64,000 nucleotides of DNA from Vigna angularis (GCF_016808095.1 NC_068976.1:15587663-15651662); one strand, 5' to 3'. Positions 1-13,887 are shown, counted from the first letter of the stretch. The notes: a model not told the origin generated them from the sequence alone. Numbers and translations: made by a program.

Positions 1-3000
1 GTACATATATTTGTCAATATATTGTAATCTTGTTTTTCTTATGAAAATTAAATTTAAACTTTGTTAACATATAACCATTTTATTTATCCTAAATTATTAT
101 TAAATAGCCTTTTTTTGTTACGAGTTTTATTTACCATACAAAAATCACTCGAAATATACTAGCTGTTTACCTAACGAAATTTTTACACACAAATTAAATA
201 TGAATATTTCACTACATTAATATATAAAAATTATTATATTAACAATAATACATTAGTTATACTAATATTTAATAAGAATGAATCAAGAATATAACTTTAG
301 AATAACTTTTATACTTTCTTTTTGTGTTGGCTAACCAAATAAATGAATCAAATGCTAACTTCGAAGTGAATTCTTTGGTCGTGGGGTAACTGGTCCCAAT
401 CATATTCTTGGTCAAATAAAGAATCATACGATTGTGTTTGGTTTGGCCTATATGGAACATATGATATCAACCATTCATTCCTTTCTTTACAAGATATTTG
501 TAGCAAAGAAAGATATATGAAAAACATACTTTGTTGAGATGTCTATAAGGTGAAAGAAAGAGAACAGAACGAGAAGGGAAATAAACGAAGAGAAATGAGA
601 TTATTATTCTGTATTTACATGAGTGGCATATAAAAAAAACCAAAAGACTAAACTAAAAGAGAAAAGAAATATATGAAACTGATATATCAAAAGAGTTGTA
701 TATGTAGGTCACGAAACAATATGCATACTAAAAAGAATCGGTACAATATATATTTTTAATAATTAATAGTACAATAATAATGACACACTTTTATATTTAT
801 TTGACGCATGATATAAGATAAAATAATTAAAAAATTATTTTAAAAAAAAAATAATAAAAAAATAGTATCAAATGAATATAAAAATTTTAGAGTCAAAGTA
901 TCATTTTTCATTTTTAATAACAAGAATTTTTATGACCTTACTTGTTAGGTTTTAAACTATACACTCATCGATCAAATTCATAACATCAAATAATCTAAAT
1001 CGAGAACTATCAACGTCAAATAATCTAAATCGAGAACTATCAATTGATCAATAGTAGAAATATCAACATAAACACTAAGACATGTATTTGTTCCAACTTA
1101 ACATGGGTTAAAACATAACAATAAAAAAACTAGCAAAATAATAAGATTAAGATGGAATCCACAAATTATTCTCGTAAACAAGATTATGATGTCATTAAGT
1201 CATGATTAAGTTTCACAAAAGTTAAAAATCCACCAAAAGCCTATAAATAATTTATGTAGGTAAAGTAGTTGAGACTCTTATTCATCTACATTTAGTAGAC
1301 TGTTTGAACCAAACAGTAGAAATCGAACAACTAAAATAGGAGTAAAAGAGCTTCAGATAGAACGGAAGCTAGATAGAATTCGGCCATACAGGTTTGATGG
1401 AGATATTATAATATCGTTATCTATTATTACAATATAGAAATTGTTTATTTTTCATGAATAATTTTTGGATTATATTATACTGTTAACACGTTAAACTTTT
1501 ACATTTATGAATTCGATATTAAACTTTAAAAATCATTTGGATTACCAGAAATTTACTCTCATTTCATTTTCTTGCTCTGCTAGATAACTTTTGTACATGA
1601 AGAATTAAGGGTAGAAGTAAAAAGATAAATAAACCAACAATCCTTAGTTGACACAAATATTCTTTTTGTGAAAATAAATTTCAAAAGGTATAGGTTATTG
1701 AGTAAAGGTGTTGGTAAGGTATCCAAGAGGTGACATTTTTTCTAGAATTTTGTTCTCTACTTTTTTTTCTTTTTTTATAAGGATTAAGGCAACTCCATTG
1801 GTTCGTGTTTGTCAATAAAAAAAATTAATAATTTAATATATACTTATTATTACTAATAGAATTTATCAATGAGATAATAATTTTAACAAATTTTATTAAA
1901 ATAACTTTTTTAATATCATATTAATAAATAAGTTTGTGTTGATAAAATTTAGTTAATTAACTCAATTTTATTGAATTGAATTATAAATAAAATTTACAAT
2001 GTAAAAATGATTGATTTTATTAGTCATATTAATCATCCTCCAAATTCTTGCTTGTATAAGAATGCAATTAGAACTCTTTACAAACAAGATGACAATGAGA
2101 ACCCAAATTACTTGTATAATTTAAAATGTAAAGATGATTATTTTAATAGTTGTACAAATGATCTTCCATTATCTTATACTTGCATAAATATAACTAAAAC
2201 TATTAATATATAACATGTTGATAATGAGAACCCAAGTTAATTACAAGTATAGTTTAAAATGTAAAGATCATTAATTTTATTAGCTATATAAATAATCACC
2301 TTCCCAAGTTTTACCTACACCAAAGTTATATATTAAAAATAGTAAGACAACCTAAATTAGTTTTCATTTTTAAAGAAAATTGAGATTGATTGAAAAAGTG
2401 AAATTATGCATAAAATTAGACTTAAACGAGAAACTTCTACATGGGTGAAATAGCGTTGTGCTGTGATTTGGTAAAGAAGAAGGTTGTTGAATTAATGTCA
2501 TGTTTTCATATATTGTTCTTGAATGAAAAAAGATTTCTAGATTATTATCCTTTATTAAAAGCACCAAATAACCCACACTTTTGTTAAATTATAAGTGAAA
2601 AGCTGCATCTAATTGAAGGAATCAAATCCAAAGGCATACGAAATATGCTTTACTTCATGGCTTTGCAAGCACGACGTGTTAGAATATAGTAGTTAGGATT
2701 TGTGCTATGGCATATAATTAAGTTAATCTGAGTTTATTATGTTATTTAACCCTTTTATAAAAATTGAATATATCGTAATTATGAGTGAGAAAAAAATCAT
2801 TTCTACTATTCAAAATATATCTTTCAACGTAAAGAAGAAAATCTTTATATTTCTGAAACTTCTTATGGTTTCCAAATCACATAGGAATAATTTTATTTAG
2901 AACAATACCACTCATTTTCCTTCATCTATGAGTGTCTGGAATTTTCATTTTGAATAGATAGATAGGTGCAATAGAAGACTTAAATCCACTTTTAATCATC

Positions 3001-3743
3001 GCAATTATGTCAAAAAAATATCTCTTATTTCTATAAAAATATAAGTTTATTCAAATTTTCAGTTTTTCGAATAATATTTTTTTATTCAACATTAGTATAT
3101 TATCTACATGAATGTGTTTCCAATGATTTCCTATATTAAAATTTATTTTTAAACATTATTATCTATATTCTATGTGAATAAGTAACATTATTATTATCAA
3201 GCACTTCAAAAATATTCCCACAAAAAGCATATCTAAAGATATTAAAATGTAATGTATACCATATGATAGAGATTCTACCTTATCCTCCATAGCTACTTTC
3301 AATATTTATGAACAAAATCAAATATTAATGTAATTAATTGGGTGAGCATCCCATCAAAGAATATATGCCACGTTTGGCACTTACATCCCATTTAGGTGGT
3401 GAGATTAATTTTAGACAACTTTAGAAGAATAAAAATATTAGATAATTATAAGATAACTTGATTCTTTTTTAAAAAAATTACAAAATCATGAGTGATTATT
3501 TAAAATTATTAAATAAAAATTGAAATATACAAAATTTTAACTTTTTCAATAATTTTCAATTAAAAATGAAAAAAAATTGTTTATTATTTTCTTTATTCAT
3601 TGGGGAATTTGAACACATTTTGAAACAAAAGAAACACATATATTATGCTATCTATTGTAGGATTTAATTTTTTTACTTATCAGCAACTTTCAAAATGAAA
3701 ATTTTAAACTAAAGTATGTAAATTGTTTCACCGATTGACCCTC
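1..3743. other. AT-rich intergenic region without a recognised gene
   Basis: No open frame here has a recognisable protein; the short frames of 60-70 codons are AT-rich and look random. Two small structures are visible. A 30-bp unit is tandemly duplicated at 983-1012 and 1013-1042 with one mismatch. A stretch at about 765-925 resembles the MITE-like arms found near 29.9-30.25 kb (a 'tgacac..ttttatattcattt' start and an A/T-rich body). Everything else appears to be ordinary legume intergenic sequence. Confidence 0.6.
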
Positions 3744-3750
3744 TATATAA
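3744..3750 (+). promoter_or_regulatory. TATA box of the EF-hand gene
   Basis: TATATAA lies about 80 bp upstream of the first ATG at 3826. A start of transcription around 3775 would be expected from the usual TATA-to-start spacing. This placement makes the ATG at 3759 too close to be used and leaves 3826 as the first ATG of the transcript. Confidence 0.5.
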
Positions 3751-3808
3751 CTCCCTGCATGTTTGTGACATTTGGTGACACCATAGCCATTCATCTCTTC
3801 CAACTCCT

Positions 3809-4165
3809 TTGAGAAGAACAAAACAATGTCAGCCTTATGTCTACGAAAGCAGAAGGCCAGTGAGAATAATCCCTACTCTTCCAGGGAAGACAATAGTGGT
3901 GTCTGGTATACAAAACAAGACAATAGCTGATAGTTTCACCATGCAGAAAATAATGGAAGCACTGCATAATGCAGACAGAGACAGAAATGGCAGTTACAAC
4001 AAGGATGAACTCAAGCAAGCCCTCAGAGACTTAGGTGCCTACTTCCCAAATTGGAGAGCCTATCGTGCTTTCGGAAAAGCTGATGCCAACAATGACGGTC
4101 AAATTAGTGGCGAAGAAATCGACACTCTCATTGAGTATCTTCATTCTTGTGGCTTTGGAAAATAG
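3809..4165 (+). CDS. Small EF-hand calcium-binding protein, 5' end frameshifted or misassembled
   Basis: The frame encodes two canonical EF-hand loops: DRDRNGSYNKDE and DANNDGQISGEE, each with acidic residues at positions 1, 3, 5 and 12 and Gly at 6. It ends in CGFGK. The protein should bind Ca2+ as a small calmodulin-like sensor; its targets are unknown. The N-terminal part (RRPVRIIPTLPGKTIVV) is basic and proline-containing and looks like genuine coding sequence. However, the open frame begins after a stop at 3776-3778 and contains no ATG until 3941; its first possible start is a TTG at 3809. The first ATG of the predicted transcript, 3826, is one base out of frame. One extra T at 3835/3836 would explain this and would give a protein of about 112 aa. 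Alternatives are a 74-aa protein from 3941, or an upstream exon I cannot see. An AATAAA lies at 4290-4295. Family assignment is firm; the exact start is not. Confidence 0.75.
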   Translation: MRRTKQCQPYVYESRRPVRIIPTLPGKTIVVSGIQNKTIADSFTMQKIMEALHNADRDRNGSYNKDELKQALRDLGAYFPNWRAYRAFGKADANNDGQISGEEIDTLIEYLHSCGFGK

Positions 4166-5813
4166 TCATCCATCATTAGTTCATCAAATAATCTGTGTGT
4201 TGTGTTCTGTGATCATATATTATGTAATATAGTTTGTGTTTGTGCTTTTATATACCCTCATGCCTACACATATAAGGTTCAAGATGGATAATAAATCATG
4301 ATATATAACATGATTCATATATATATATATCTGTATAACGTTGTTTTCAAGTATCCAATAAACCAGATTTCCTTCCTCAACTTATGAAAAATACTTCTGT
4401 AACTCCTTTACATAAGATCAGTTCCTTAATTATATATATGTGTGTGTGTACATAGCAGCGATGTGCCACGGAGACTGTGAAGTCTATGGTAATATGAATC
4501 AACTTGTGTTTTTGCTATTGCAATTTTCTGGTTTCATGGTCTTTGTGGTGTTGCTGATAAAATAAGAGCCATTATTTATATAGATTCTAGTAATTGTTTC
4601 ATGTTTTTCTTTTGTTTGATTAATTAACGTAAGTTCTTCTCGTTGTGAAAGTATGCATGGGATCTGATAACTGATGGTAATTAGGGCAACTAGTGAGAGT
4701 TAATACAAAGATATCTAGAGTTTTATCACTCCAACACTATTAGTTAGAGTTTAGCCTGTCATACACGTGATTAAATGAATAAACATACAGAAAAGCATAA
4801 AGAAAACAAGGGATAAAAGTACACTCTCAAAGCAAAAGTTGTCCCTAAAACTAATTTTGTACAAATTTACTTTTTCATTTAGTTGTATTTTGCTCCAAAT
4901 TTAAAAGGTTCTATTTTTCTGATGTGCAATGTTCCATAAATGGGTCAATTTTTATGTTTAGTTGATTCTCTTACATACTTACTTACCCATCAATAGTCAA
5001 ATTATTGCTTGATTTTCAGAACAAAAAGATAGTCATCAATCCTTAATAGCATACAACTCAGTTCCTTTTTTGAACTTCTACATGAGCATGTGTTCAATTG
5101 TTTACAAGTTGAGAAAATGAATCTGAAGACAGAACCTATTAATATTACATACATACAAGGTGAAGCCACTCATTGAGTATGAGAAGCCAACAATGTTAAA
5201 TTGATGTGATTTTCATCATATTATTATTGCCATGTCCATGACAATCGAATCAAGTAAATAATCACTACAACAAACTGTACAACGAAGAAAACAGTGTTAT
5301 CTGTCTGATGTTACACCTTTGAGCCGAAGTTGTAATTCTGAAGCTGGAAATTGTATTCTGTGCTCTCATAAATCCTCTGTCCAACGAATTCCACAGAATG
5401 ATGCTGATTTCATCAGGCTTAGCTAATTCACATCACTTATACAAGCAACATTAAGATCCAATTGAAACATATTTCATACAAACATTGAGAGTTGAATCGT
5501 TTTTAAAGGCCTAACTTCTAAATTTGTGGCATTTCATATTGAACAATAGTCACAGCAATCCAAACAGAAATACCAAGCCAATTATTTTGAAGATAAGCTT
5601 AAAGAAATCTCCCTAAACAGCTTCAGAAATCTGATTAATGAAAGAAAGAACTCAAGATAATAACTATAGGAAGGATGGCAAGTGCATCACTCAAATTAAA
5701 AATTCTGCTCAAGTCCAAACATGCTTAAACTTTTACCTATGAAATTCTTGGAGCAGCACAGTCTGCAGTCCTGCAACTATCTACACCAGAACAAGATAAA
5801 TGCCAAAAGATCT
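4166..5813. other. Intergenic region between two convergent genes
   Basis: This stretch holds the 3' UTR of the EF-hand gene (poly(A) signal AATAAA at 4290-4295), short TA/TG microsatellites around 4316-4330 and 4431-4449, and on the opposite strand the probable 3' UTR of the PAH gene. No further gene is seen. Confidence 0.6.
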
Positions 5814-8800
5814 TTAATTTATAGCAGAAGAGGTCTCAGGTAATTTCCAGTAATTCCATGAATTAAAATCTTCCTGCAACCAATATTCAACAAGAACAAG
5901 GCAAATAAATATTGTACAGCAAGAACAAGGCAAATAAATATTGTACAACAAGAACAAATCTTAATATCATCAAACTTGCTATGGGAAGACCCAAAATGAG
6001 TTCGGGGGAAAAAAATAAAGAAAAAGCCTTCAGAGTTGAACCTGTTCAGATGAGTTTGTAGGGGGGAACATTCCATTCACAAGAGAATGAAGAGAGGTGT
6101 ATGAATGTGTGTCAAAACAACGACTATTTACAACAATCTCTCCCTGAAAAAACTGAAGACATGAGAATGGAAGTTTTGCAAACTATGAATAACTCGGGAA
6201 GTTTTAGCATTTATACATTTCCAAATATATAAAACTTACCCTTGGATTAATGATGAAAACTTTTCCTTTTGGGATTCCAACCTTAAGGTAGCTGACTTCA
6301 TCAGTATCCCTATTTCCAAAACCAGCATAGAATGGATTGCAATCTGGAGGAAAAAGTGCCTTAATGTCCTGCATGCATTAAATTTTCACTTATCTTAAAT
6401 GACATGAATATACTGAAAAAAAAAAAGAAATTTTTCCAATTTTAGTACAGTGGGAACCTAACCTCTAAACATGCAATTTTGAACTCGTGAGGAGCCCTCC
6501 GGATAACTAAAAAGAGAGAAGAAATGTGTCATAATCCCAAATAGTATAAAGGCATCACGATCAAGGTGTGCCAGTTCCAGACTCAGCCTTGACAACATAT
6601 TCAAAAAATCTAATGAATCACCTAAGATAACTCCTACAAACACTAGTGTGTTTTAAACCTCACGTTAGTCCACAAGATGTTTGAGTTTTGTTAGTTCGTC
6701 CCTAAATAAGACGACATTAAACAATCAAGAAAAAAGGGATTAAAATGGATAATAGAGAATTTTCAAAATCTAATGGACCAAAAAGAGAAAAGGTCATACT
6801 GTACAAGTAAGAAGAGGAACAGCAAGAAGAAACAGAGAAGAAAGATGAGCAGACTAGTTACCTTCTCGATATAGAGAAGGAAAAAGTCCATCAGGGGAAA
6901 TAACAACAGGACCATCTGGTAAAACTTTCCCATCCTGCATCAAAACAAAAGGAATATGATGATGTAAACTGTTTTCTTTATTTCATGGTCTTGTTTTGTT
7001 CATCCTTGACATTCAAGACTGATTTGAAACTTATGTATCACCTGCTTAAGGTTGCAAAGAAATTGTCTGGTGTGATAGGCCTGAGATATTGCACGAGCAC
7101 TGAGAAAAAGTAGCTGGTAGCCATTTTCCTGTAGAGCGTGTATTAGACTAGAGAAGATTCATAATTGTTACAGACAGGGTAATGGACATTTTCAATCCAA
7201 GAACTCCCTAGACAATGAATTGACCATTAGAATGAATGAACGATCATGTAAAATAGAAGTCATGAATTTTGTGGCCTTAACAGATAATCGCTTACTTGTT
7301 TTGGGACAACCTGCCTAAGAACAGTGCTGATATAAAGAGTGACATTGATGTATAAGAGCAATGAATTTTCATGTTGTAGTAATCTCAAAACACCTAAACA
7401 TACAGGCAAGACAGACAAACCTTGATATCTGAGAATAAATGAGCAACGCCTGTTTGCGACCAGTCGATTCCTACTAATGGCATGAATTGACCTAGAACAT
7501 CTGATCTGTTGGTGCAAAACAAAAGAAAGAATTTAACTCGTTTCGTGCTTTGTTCAAGCGATATCAGGACAGAACTATTTCGTGCTTTGTTCAAAAGAAA
7601 CAGGATTCACAGAGCATCTTGTTCAGCACCAAAAAATAGAATAGAAGTTTACTTTTCTGACTCATAAGAAGAAAGAGTTTGGTGCTGTGTGTTTTCTCAT
7701 TGATTTAAGAAAATAAGTCAGGGAGCTCTTCCAAAATAGATTATAGTTCTGACTTATTGTTGTTGGTATAGGCAAGACACAGTTGATTAAAGTTGAGTCA
7801 TTGATTCAATCATTGTTGATATTTCAGCAAAATTACTGAAGAGCATTTTTTTGGTAGATAACAAGTGTGATTTATTTGCTATATCAAATTAGCGGTGAAA
7901 AGAAAAGAAACTATTATAAGAATAAATATTAACCATAAGTCTCTCAGAGTATAATATGTATTTATTTGCAAAACTGTTTCCTTTTCAACCAGATATATCC
8001 TCACCTTGTAATTGTCCCATCTACATCTGATATCACTATACGAGTATTCCATTTCCACAAATATATATGAGCATCAACCTGAAAGTCAGAAGAGTGTTTT
8101 AAAATACAAAAGAAATAACAATAAAAGAAACAAAGTGAAAGGTGAAGAAAGCTTCATGTATTGAAATAAAATTCTTCAATTTTATTGATTACTAACTTGC
8201 TGGTTCCCCATAGCTGTGGAGAAACTGAAGGTTATTGTGTTCCTCCCTTCCTTCAGATTCAAGGATTCAAGTTGTTCAGAGGTTGGAGTATTCTCTCTAA
8301 CATTTTTAATCGAGCAATCTCTTCGACCAATATTGACAGTATGAGATTTTCGAAACTGTGGTTTGTCTCCAACATTGCCGGTAGCACACATACCAGAATG
8401 GGAACATTCTCTTTGCTGAGACTGTAACACAGAGGCCTCCATTGGTGTTCTCCCAATCTCAAAATCCTTAGTGACTTCCTCACTTTCTTTAACCTAAACA
8501 AGAACTAAAGCATATCAGTGTCAACCAAAACGAGATGCACTCTTCACTCCTTTTGCCTGTTTTACTTAAACTTAAAATTAGCCGCTAACTTATTAGAGAT
8601 TTTCAACTATGAAACCCAACAAGTGCATATGGAGAAGCTAATGAGGAGGCTTTTAAGAAAGTGAGGTGTATAAGTTGATGTTACTTATGAAAGAAAATTG
8701 ACCCTGTTTAAGAAATTTATCCAAAGAGGCTTTGATTGATGTTGACATATAAATCTTCAAATTTTAATTTGAGCCAAACTCAACTCTAAAAGCTAACTCC

Positions 8801-9829
8801 ACTCATATCACTAATCAATGGAAATTTTCTTATCTTGTCACGTTGAAGACCAAATATCTCGAAGATGAAGTTTGTAGCAATGGATACTTCTGACAACAAC
8901 TACTATGATAATAGACATATGATAGTACTAATTCAAAATTCAAATTCTAAGAGTAAAAGCTCTGACAGGTTAACCAAGAAGAATTTAGCATGATCTACCT
9001 CAGGTAGAACTAGAGTTGCAGGTTGCAAGACCTCCTCAGCAGTGACACGAACTTCTCCACATCCTGCACTTGCAAGGCACACCTCATTGAACACAGGCTT
9101 TGATCTAGTATCATCTTGCTCACTGCAAGAATAAGATTCCTCCTTCATGTTACATGATGGTAAAGGTAATAAACCATTGTTCAAGGCATCAACCCTAGTC
9201 TTTTTCCTGTCTTTACGAGGCAGTCGATGATCAAAACTGAGATTGGTGGACCACTTCAGCTCCAACAAGTTGGCTGCAATCTCAGCACGCTCCACGGAAT
9301 CCAACCCATTCACATCACCATCTTCACGCTCTCCTCCCCTCAAAGATCTTGACACAAGCCCAAGAATTCGGGAGCGGCGAGACCTGGTTCTACCAACAGC
9401 CTTAGCCTGTGCATTTGAATTGTCCACAGAATCAAAGTTCCAACTTATGGACTTGAAATGCCTATTACCACCCTGTGGCATGATACCATTACTGTCACTC
9501 GTACTTTCACTTTCACCCTCAACTATTGATTCCCCTTCTTGTTCTTCTTGTGTGTCTCCATGGCGGAAAACAACTTCCCCTTTGAGGTTCAAATACAAAT
9601 GGAAATCAGGCTCTACACCGTTGACACTGACATGAACCTTCACCTTCTCCTTCTCCTTCGAATCCATGTGGAATTTCCCAAACCTAACATACCAAGGAGA
9701 GGATTTGAAGCTCCCGTCTTTCTGCTGAACCACAACAATGTCCACCGCCCCACCAAATGGAAGAAACGGCCCTGAAACGGTGTACACGCCGCGGCTGATA
9801 TAGCTGCCAAGCCTCCCCACTGCTTGCAT
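5814..9829 (-). CDS. PAH: Phosphatidate phosphatase, lipin/PAH family, compact form (10 exons, 593 aa)
   Basis: Mg2+-dependent phosphatidate phosphatase, which converts phosphatidic acid to diacylglycerol in ER glycerolipid synthesis. Exons on the minus strand, all with GT/AG borders and consistent phases: 9829-8999, 8493-8197, 8078-8005, 7505-7421, 7128-7042, 6934-6862, 6506-6463, 6368-6240, 6143-6042, 5873-5814. The sum is 1782 bp. The N-terminal lipin domain starts at residue 1 ([20 protein letters not shown], then WYVRFGKF with the conserved Gly). The C-terminal catalytic LNS2/HAD domain carries DVDGT at residues 394-398, followed by [75 protein letters not shown] and a tail [12 protein letters not shown]. 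Arabidopsis PAH1 and PAH2 are about 900 aa. Here the central region between the two domains is short and I do not see the usual block ending in a GGRYFPWDVAAP-like motif. Intron 9 contains a short tandem duplication near 5885-5945. The catalytic motif is intact, so I expect an active enzyme. Confidence 0.95.
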
Positions 9830-11365
9830 GCTAATATTTTATATCAAACCCACAACTATCCTTCAAAAAAACTAATCTTGCTGAAACCCAATTACAACAC
9901 TAATCTTGTTTTTTCTGACTGCGAAAATTTAAGATGGCGAAACTCATACAAACGTTGATCCAATTATAACACAATCATTCGGTAATTCTTTCCCCAACCC
10001 ATATAATACGTATTGTATTGTTTTCTAAATTCGGACAAAAATTGCAGCAACGGAATTTCCTGACATGAATTTGCGGAAGGGGAAAATTTCTTAATCAGAG
10101 ATCTGCTGAACCTCGTACGTAATACGTTAAACGATACACATGATGCTGTGTTGTGTGGGACACCGACTTACAAAACTTGATTAAGGTACCGCCAAATGCA
10201 AAAATTGAAGAATATTCGGTTGGAAAGTAGGGAATGTGCCGAGATTTTGAGAATATTCTTGAGATCTAATTACCCTAATCCAATCGCATTAAATCGATAA
10301 AAATTAAAAGTAACCGTAATTGATTGGGAGTTTGAATTGAAAGTTGAAAGCACGGCGTTGGAGGTTCTGAAAATGCCGGTGATAGCTACGGAAAGCAACG
10401 GAAGTTGAGAATTTGCAGGGAAAAATAGAAATAGCGTGTTGGGTGCTACCACCATTACTAAATCAACCATGGATTAATCATAATCACTTTATTATTCAAA
10501 AGAAACGTTTATCAACCTCCATATCATATGTCAGATTAATTAGAGCTGTATAAATTTACTTCATCCAACTATTACGTTTGAAAAGCCCAAAACATTCTTA
10601 TCATAGACAAAAGAATTGTAACACAAATTGGATCAAATTATTTTTCTTTTATTTTATTAGTTTAGTGTGTGACTTGTGTAAATCTGTATTTTAGCTGTGA
10701 AAATTAAATTAAATGGTTGTTTAGTATAATAAATATTTTTAATATAATAAAAAATTATAATTATAATGATTAATTATCTTATTTATTAATGAAATTTAAA
10801 AAAAATTGATAAAATTATAATTTTTATATTTAGATTGTAATTTTTTATTATAATAAAAACGAAATATCTCAATGCTTATAACTTTAAATTAATTGTATAT
10901 TCTAAAACTAATAATTAATTTTTAAAATGTATATATTTGCTTGTATGTAAAGTTATTATATTTAAAGTAATTTAAATTTTAAAAATATATTTTATTAATT
11001 CTCAACCGAATGTGATTCAATCAGAGAAATCCATTTAATAATTTAGTAATATAACATTTATCATACAAAAATTAATAAAAAAATATAATTTTTCGTTTCA
11101 TTAAATATATCTTTAATTAACTCTAAAATATAATATCATTGTGAAATTTTAATAAGTTAACTTTTTTTTCTAAATGATTTTTTATTAACCCATTTTCAAA
11201 TTGAGTAAATTTAGTAATGAGGTGTAGATTTTGTTTTGCAATTTGTTTCAGTTTTAAAGTCTTCTTGATGGTGCATTTAGCAGTTGTTCTATACATGAAC
11301 TTATATAAAAATTTAATAATTATTTTTGTTTTGATTCTAAATTCGAATTGACCGTTAATGTTAAT
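9830..11365. other. Upstream region of the PAH gene and AT-rich spacer
   Basis: The first few hundred bases above 9829 should contain the PAH promoter and 5' UTR. A 66-codon minus-strand frame at 10270-10470 starts at an ATG and could be an upstream ORF in a long leader, but nothing supports translation. From about 10620 to 11365 the sequence is very AT-rich and ends at the target site of the LTR retrotransposon. Confidence 0.45.
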
Positions 11366-13870
11366 TGTGAGACCCTGAATAATTAACGCACCAAATCACA
11401 CTCTTTAATCATCATTAAACGCATTTTGACACGTCAAACCCACTCTGCATGCGCCTGCCATGTGTCACTGAGGGAGCGTTCCAGAAAACGTTGGTGGAAA
11501 ACAAGTGGCGTGCCGAGGATGGACGTTCGTCCAGCGCGGGAAGGGAAATTCAACCTCTGCATGCACTGACGCCATCTGTCACGTCCGGAGCTTCTAAAAG
11601 CTGTAGTAGAAGCCAGGTGGCCGTACGTGGTTGCATGGTCGTTCGGCGAGGAAGAGAAAATGATTTCTCTGAAAAACACTTTCTCTCATTTCTGCATTCA
11701 TCTTCTTCTCCACGAAACTCTGGCCATTTCTTTTCTCCAGCTTCTCTCTAAACTCTTTTCATCTTCTCTCTAAGATCACTCACCACCAGCATCTCTACTT
11801 CCATTTCAGAAAACGTAGGATCGTTCACTGTGTCGTGAGCTTTCATTTGAACCGAGCGGAACTGAAATCGGAACTGGTAAGTTTTCGAACCCTAAAACGC
11901 TCCGTTCAGAGTTGCATGCGGACGCTGGTCCTGCTGCATGTTAGAGTATAAGCTGAGTTGTCTCCGTTTCTTGTGGTTAGATTTAGTGAAACATTCGAGA
12001 AGCACGTTGAGGGTAGGAAACTGTATTTGGACAAGTTAAACGCATTCGCTTAGGGAGTTCACTGCTAGACCAGGTAAGGGAAGCTTTAGTAATTTAATTT
12101 AATACTTGTTGATGTTTATGAAATGCCTGAAGTATACTGGATGTCTGAAATGTATGAAATGTTTGATGGTTTAAGCATGCGTGAACGAACTCTGTTATTG
12201 TACTGGACGTATATTTGTAAGATTGGTTGCACTGTATGTTGAGAATGAAACGTATGATCTGGAATATGATTGAATTCTGTATGAGATGAAATGATAATAT
12301 GAATTCTGTAATGTATGAGATTTATGGTGGAGAAAAATCATAAGTTATGAATCGTATGGAATCTGTAAAGTCATTGTAAACTGAAAAATCTGGAACAACA
12401 TCATTTTCTCTGATTGAACAATTACGCTCGTCCTTGTACGGTCATATACCGTTCGTCTTCTCTAAAATTGAATTAGAGTTAAATTCTTTCTTTTGGAAAT
12501 AATTCTGTTTTAGAACGAGCGTCCCCATTTGAAATGTTAATTGAGTGTTCGTCCTAAGTGGCGTTCGGTCTTAGACCGAACGCTCGTTCAAAAAGATAAA
12601 TGATAGGTAGCGCTCGTCCTTATGTCGAGCGTTCGTCCTTGATAAGTAGCGCTCGCCCTTATGTCGAGCGTTCGTCTTTGATAGCGTTCGACCCTCTGTC
12701 GAGCGTTCGTCTTTGATAAGCGTTCGGCCTTATGTCGAACGTTCGTCTTAAACGGCGCACGGTATTCTACCAAGCGTTCGTCCGAGATAACGCTCGGCTT
12801 TATAACGAGCGTCCGTTTCTAAATCGCGCAAGGTCTCCTATCCAGCGCTCGTATTAATTGAATAATTATTGATTTCTAAATAGCGTTCGTCCTGATTTCT
12901 AAATAGTGTTCGTCCCGCTCTTAAATAGCGTTCGTTTATACAGTTAATTAACGTTCGTCTTTTTAAAGAAGTGTAACTAAGAATGAAAGTGTGATGTTGA
13001 GTGAATTATGAAGTGTGCGAACCATATATGAGATGAGATTATGATTTTGGAATTTGAACGAGCGTTCCAAGGAGGAACGTCTCTATGAAAGATTATGATG
13101 AGTTGTAAAGTGTGACCATGGTAAAATCGCTGATGGCTGTTCATCCTGATATTCCGTGAGTGCTCTTCTCATGTAGAGGAGAGTAGGTCATGCGTGGGAA
13201 TGGCAGGAGGCCCTAGCCCTATTGAGTACTTTGAGGCTGATAGGGTTAACCTCGGTTGGCAGCTGATGAGGGTCCCAGTTACTACACCAACTGGGTGCAT
13301 GAACGCCTGCGGTTACATGGATTCACACAGTCCGGACGGTCGGTCTTAGGAGAGTTTTGGGTGAATTATATTATGCTTTGATGTATTGATGCATGTCTTG
13401 TGTGTTAAATTCGTATGATTAAATTGTATATGATATGTATGAATTAAATTACCTAAGCTTACCCTTGCAATTCCTTGTGTTGTCTACTGTTTATGTACGT
13501 CCGTCTTGTCAATGCAATGATCATCCGTTGTGGATGTGAGCAGATGGAGAGGTGCCACTTGAGGCTATGCTGGAAGAAGAAAATTTGGAGGACGCCAACC
13601 TAGTCGAAGTGGAAGTTAAGGCCGAGCAGTAGATCGCTCGCTCTTTAGTAGCTGTTAATAGTTTTGTTTATGTTTTAGGACGTTCGGTTACTTATGTTGT
13701 AAAACCGTTCGTTGTTAGCATTCGCTATTTTTTTGGGGCTCGACCTTGTAACGCTGAAACTTCTAGCCGTTCGGCTTTTGTCCTCTGGTAGTTGTAAAGA
13801 CTGTTGACTGTTTACTGTTAATTGTAATTATTTCTAATTAATGGTTATTACTATTTATTGGGATGTTACA
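11366..13870 (+). repeat. 5' LTR of the Tekay-type element
   Basis: The LTR starts TGTGAGACCC and ends GGGATGTTACA. A CpG-rich array of CGTTCG/CGAGCG motifs occupies about 12430-12965, including degenerate units built on 'cttatgtcgagcgttcgtc'. Several short frames inside it (for example 11449-11751) are identical in the other LTR and have no recognisable product. Confidence 0.97.
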
Positions 13871-13875
13871 TTTAT

Positions 13876-13887
13876 TGGTATCAGAGC
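13876..13887 (+). promoter_or_regulatory. Primer binding site of the Tekay-type element
   Basis: TGGTATCAGAGC begins five bases after the 5' LTR. It is the standard complement of the 3' end of plant initiator tRNA-Met, the usual primer for minus-strand synthesis in such elements. Confidence 0.93.

Noticed and set aside
11449..11751. 100-codon frame duplicated exactly at 18721-19023
   Set aside because: It lies inside the LTRs and is identical because the LTRs are young; composition and lack of similarity do not support a gene.
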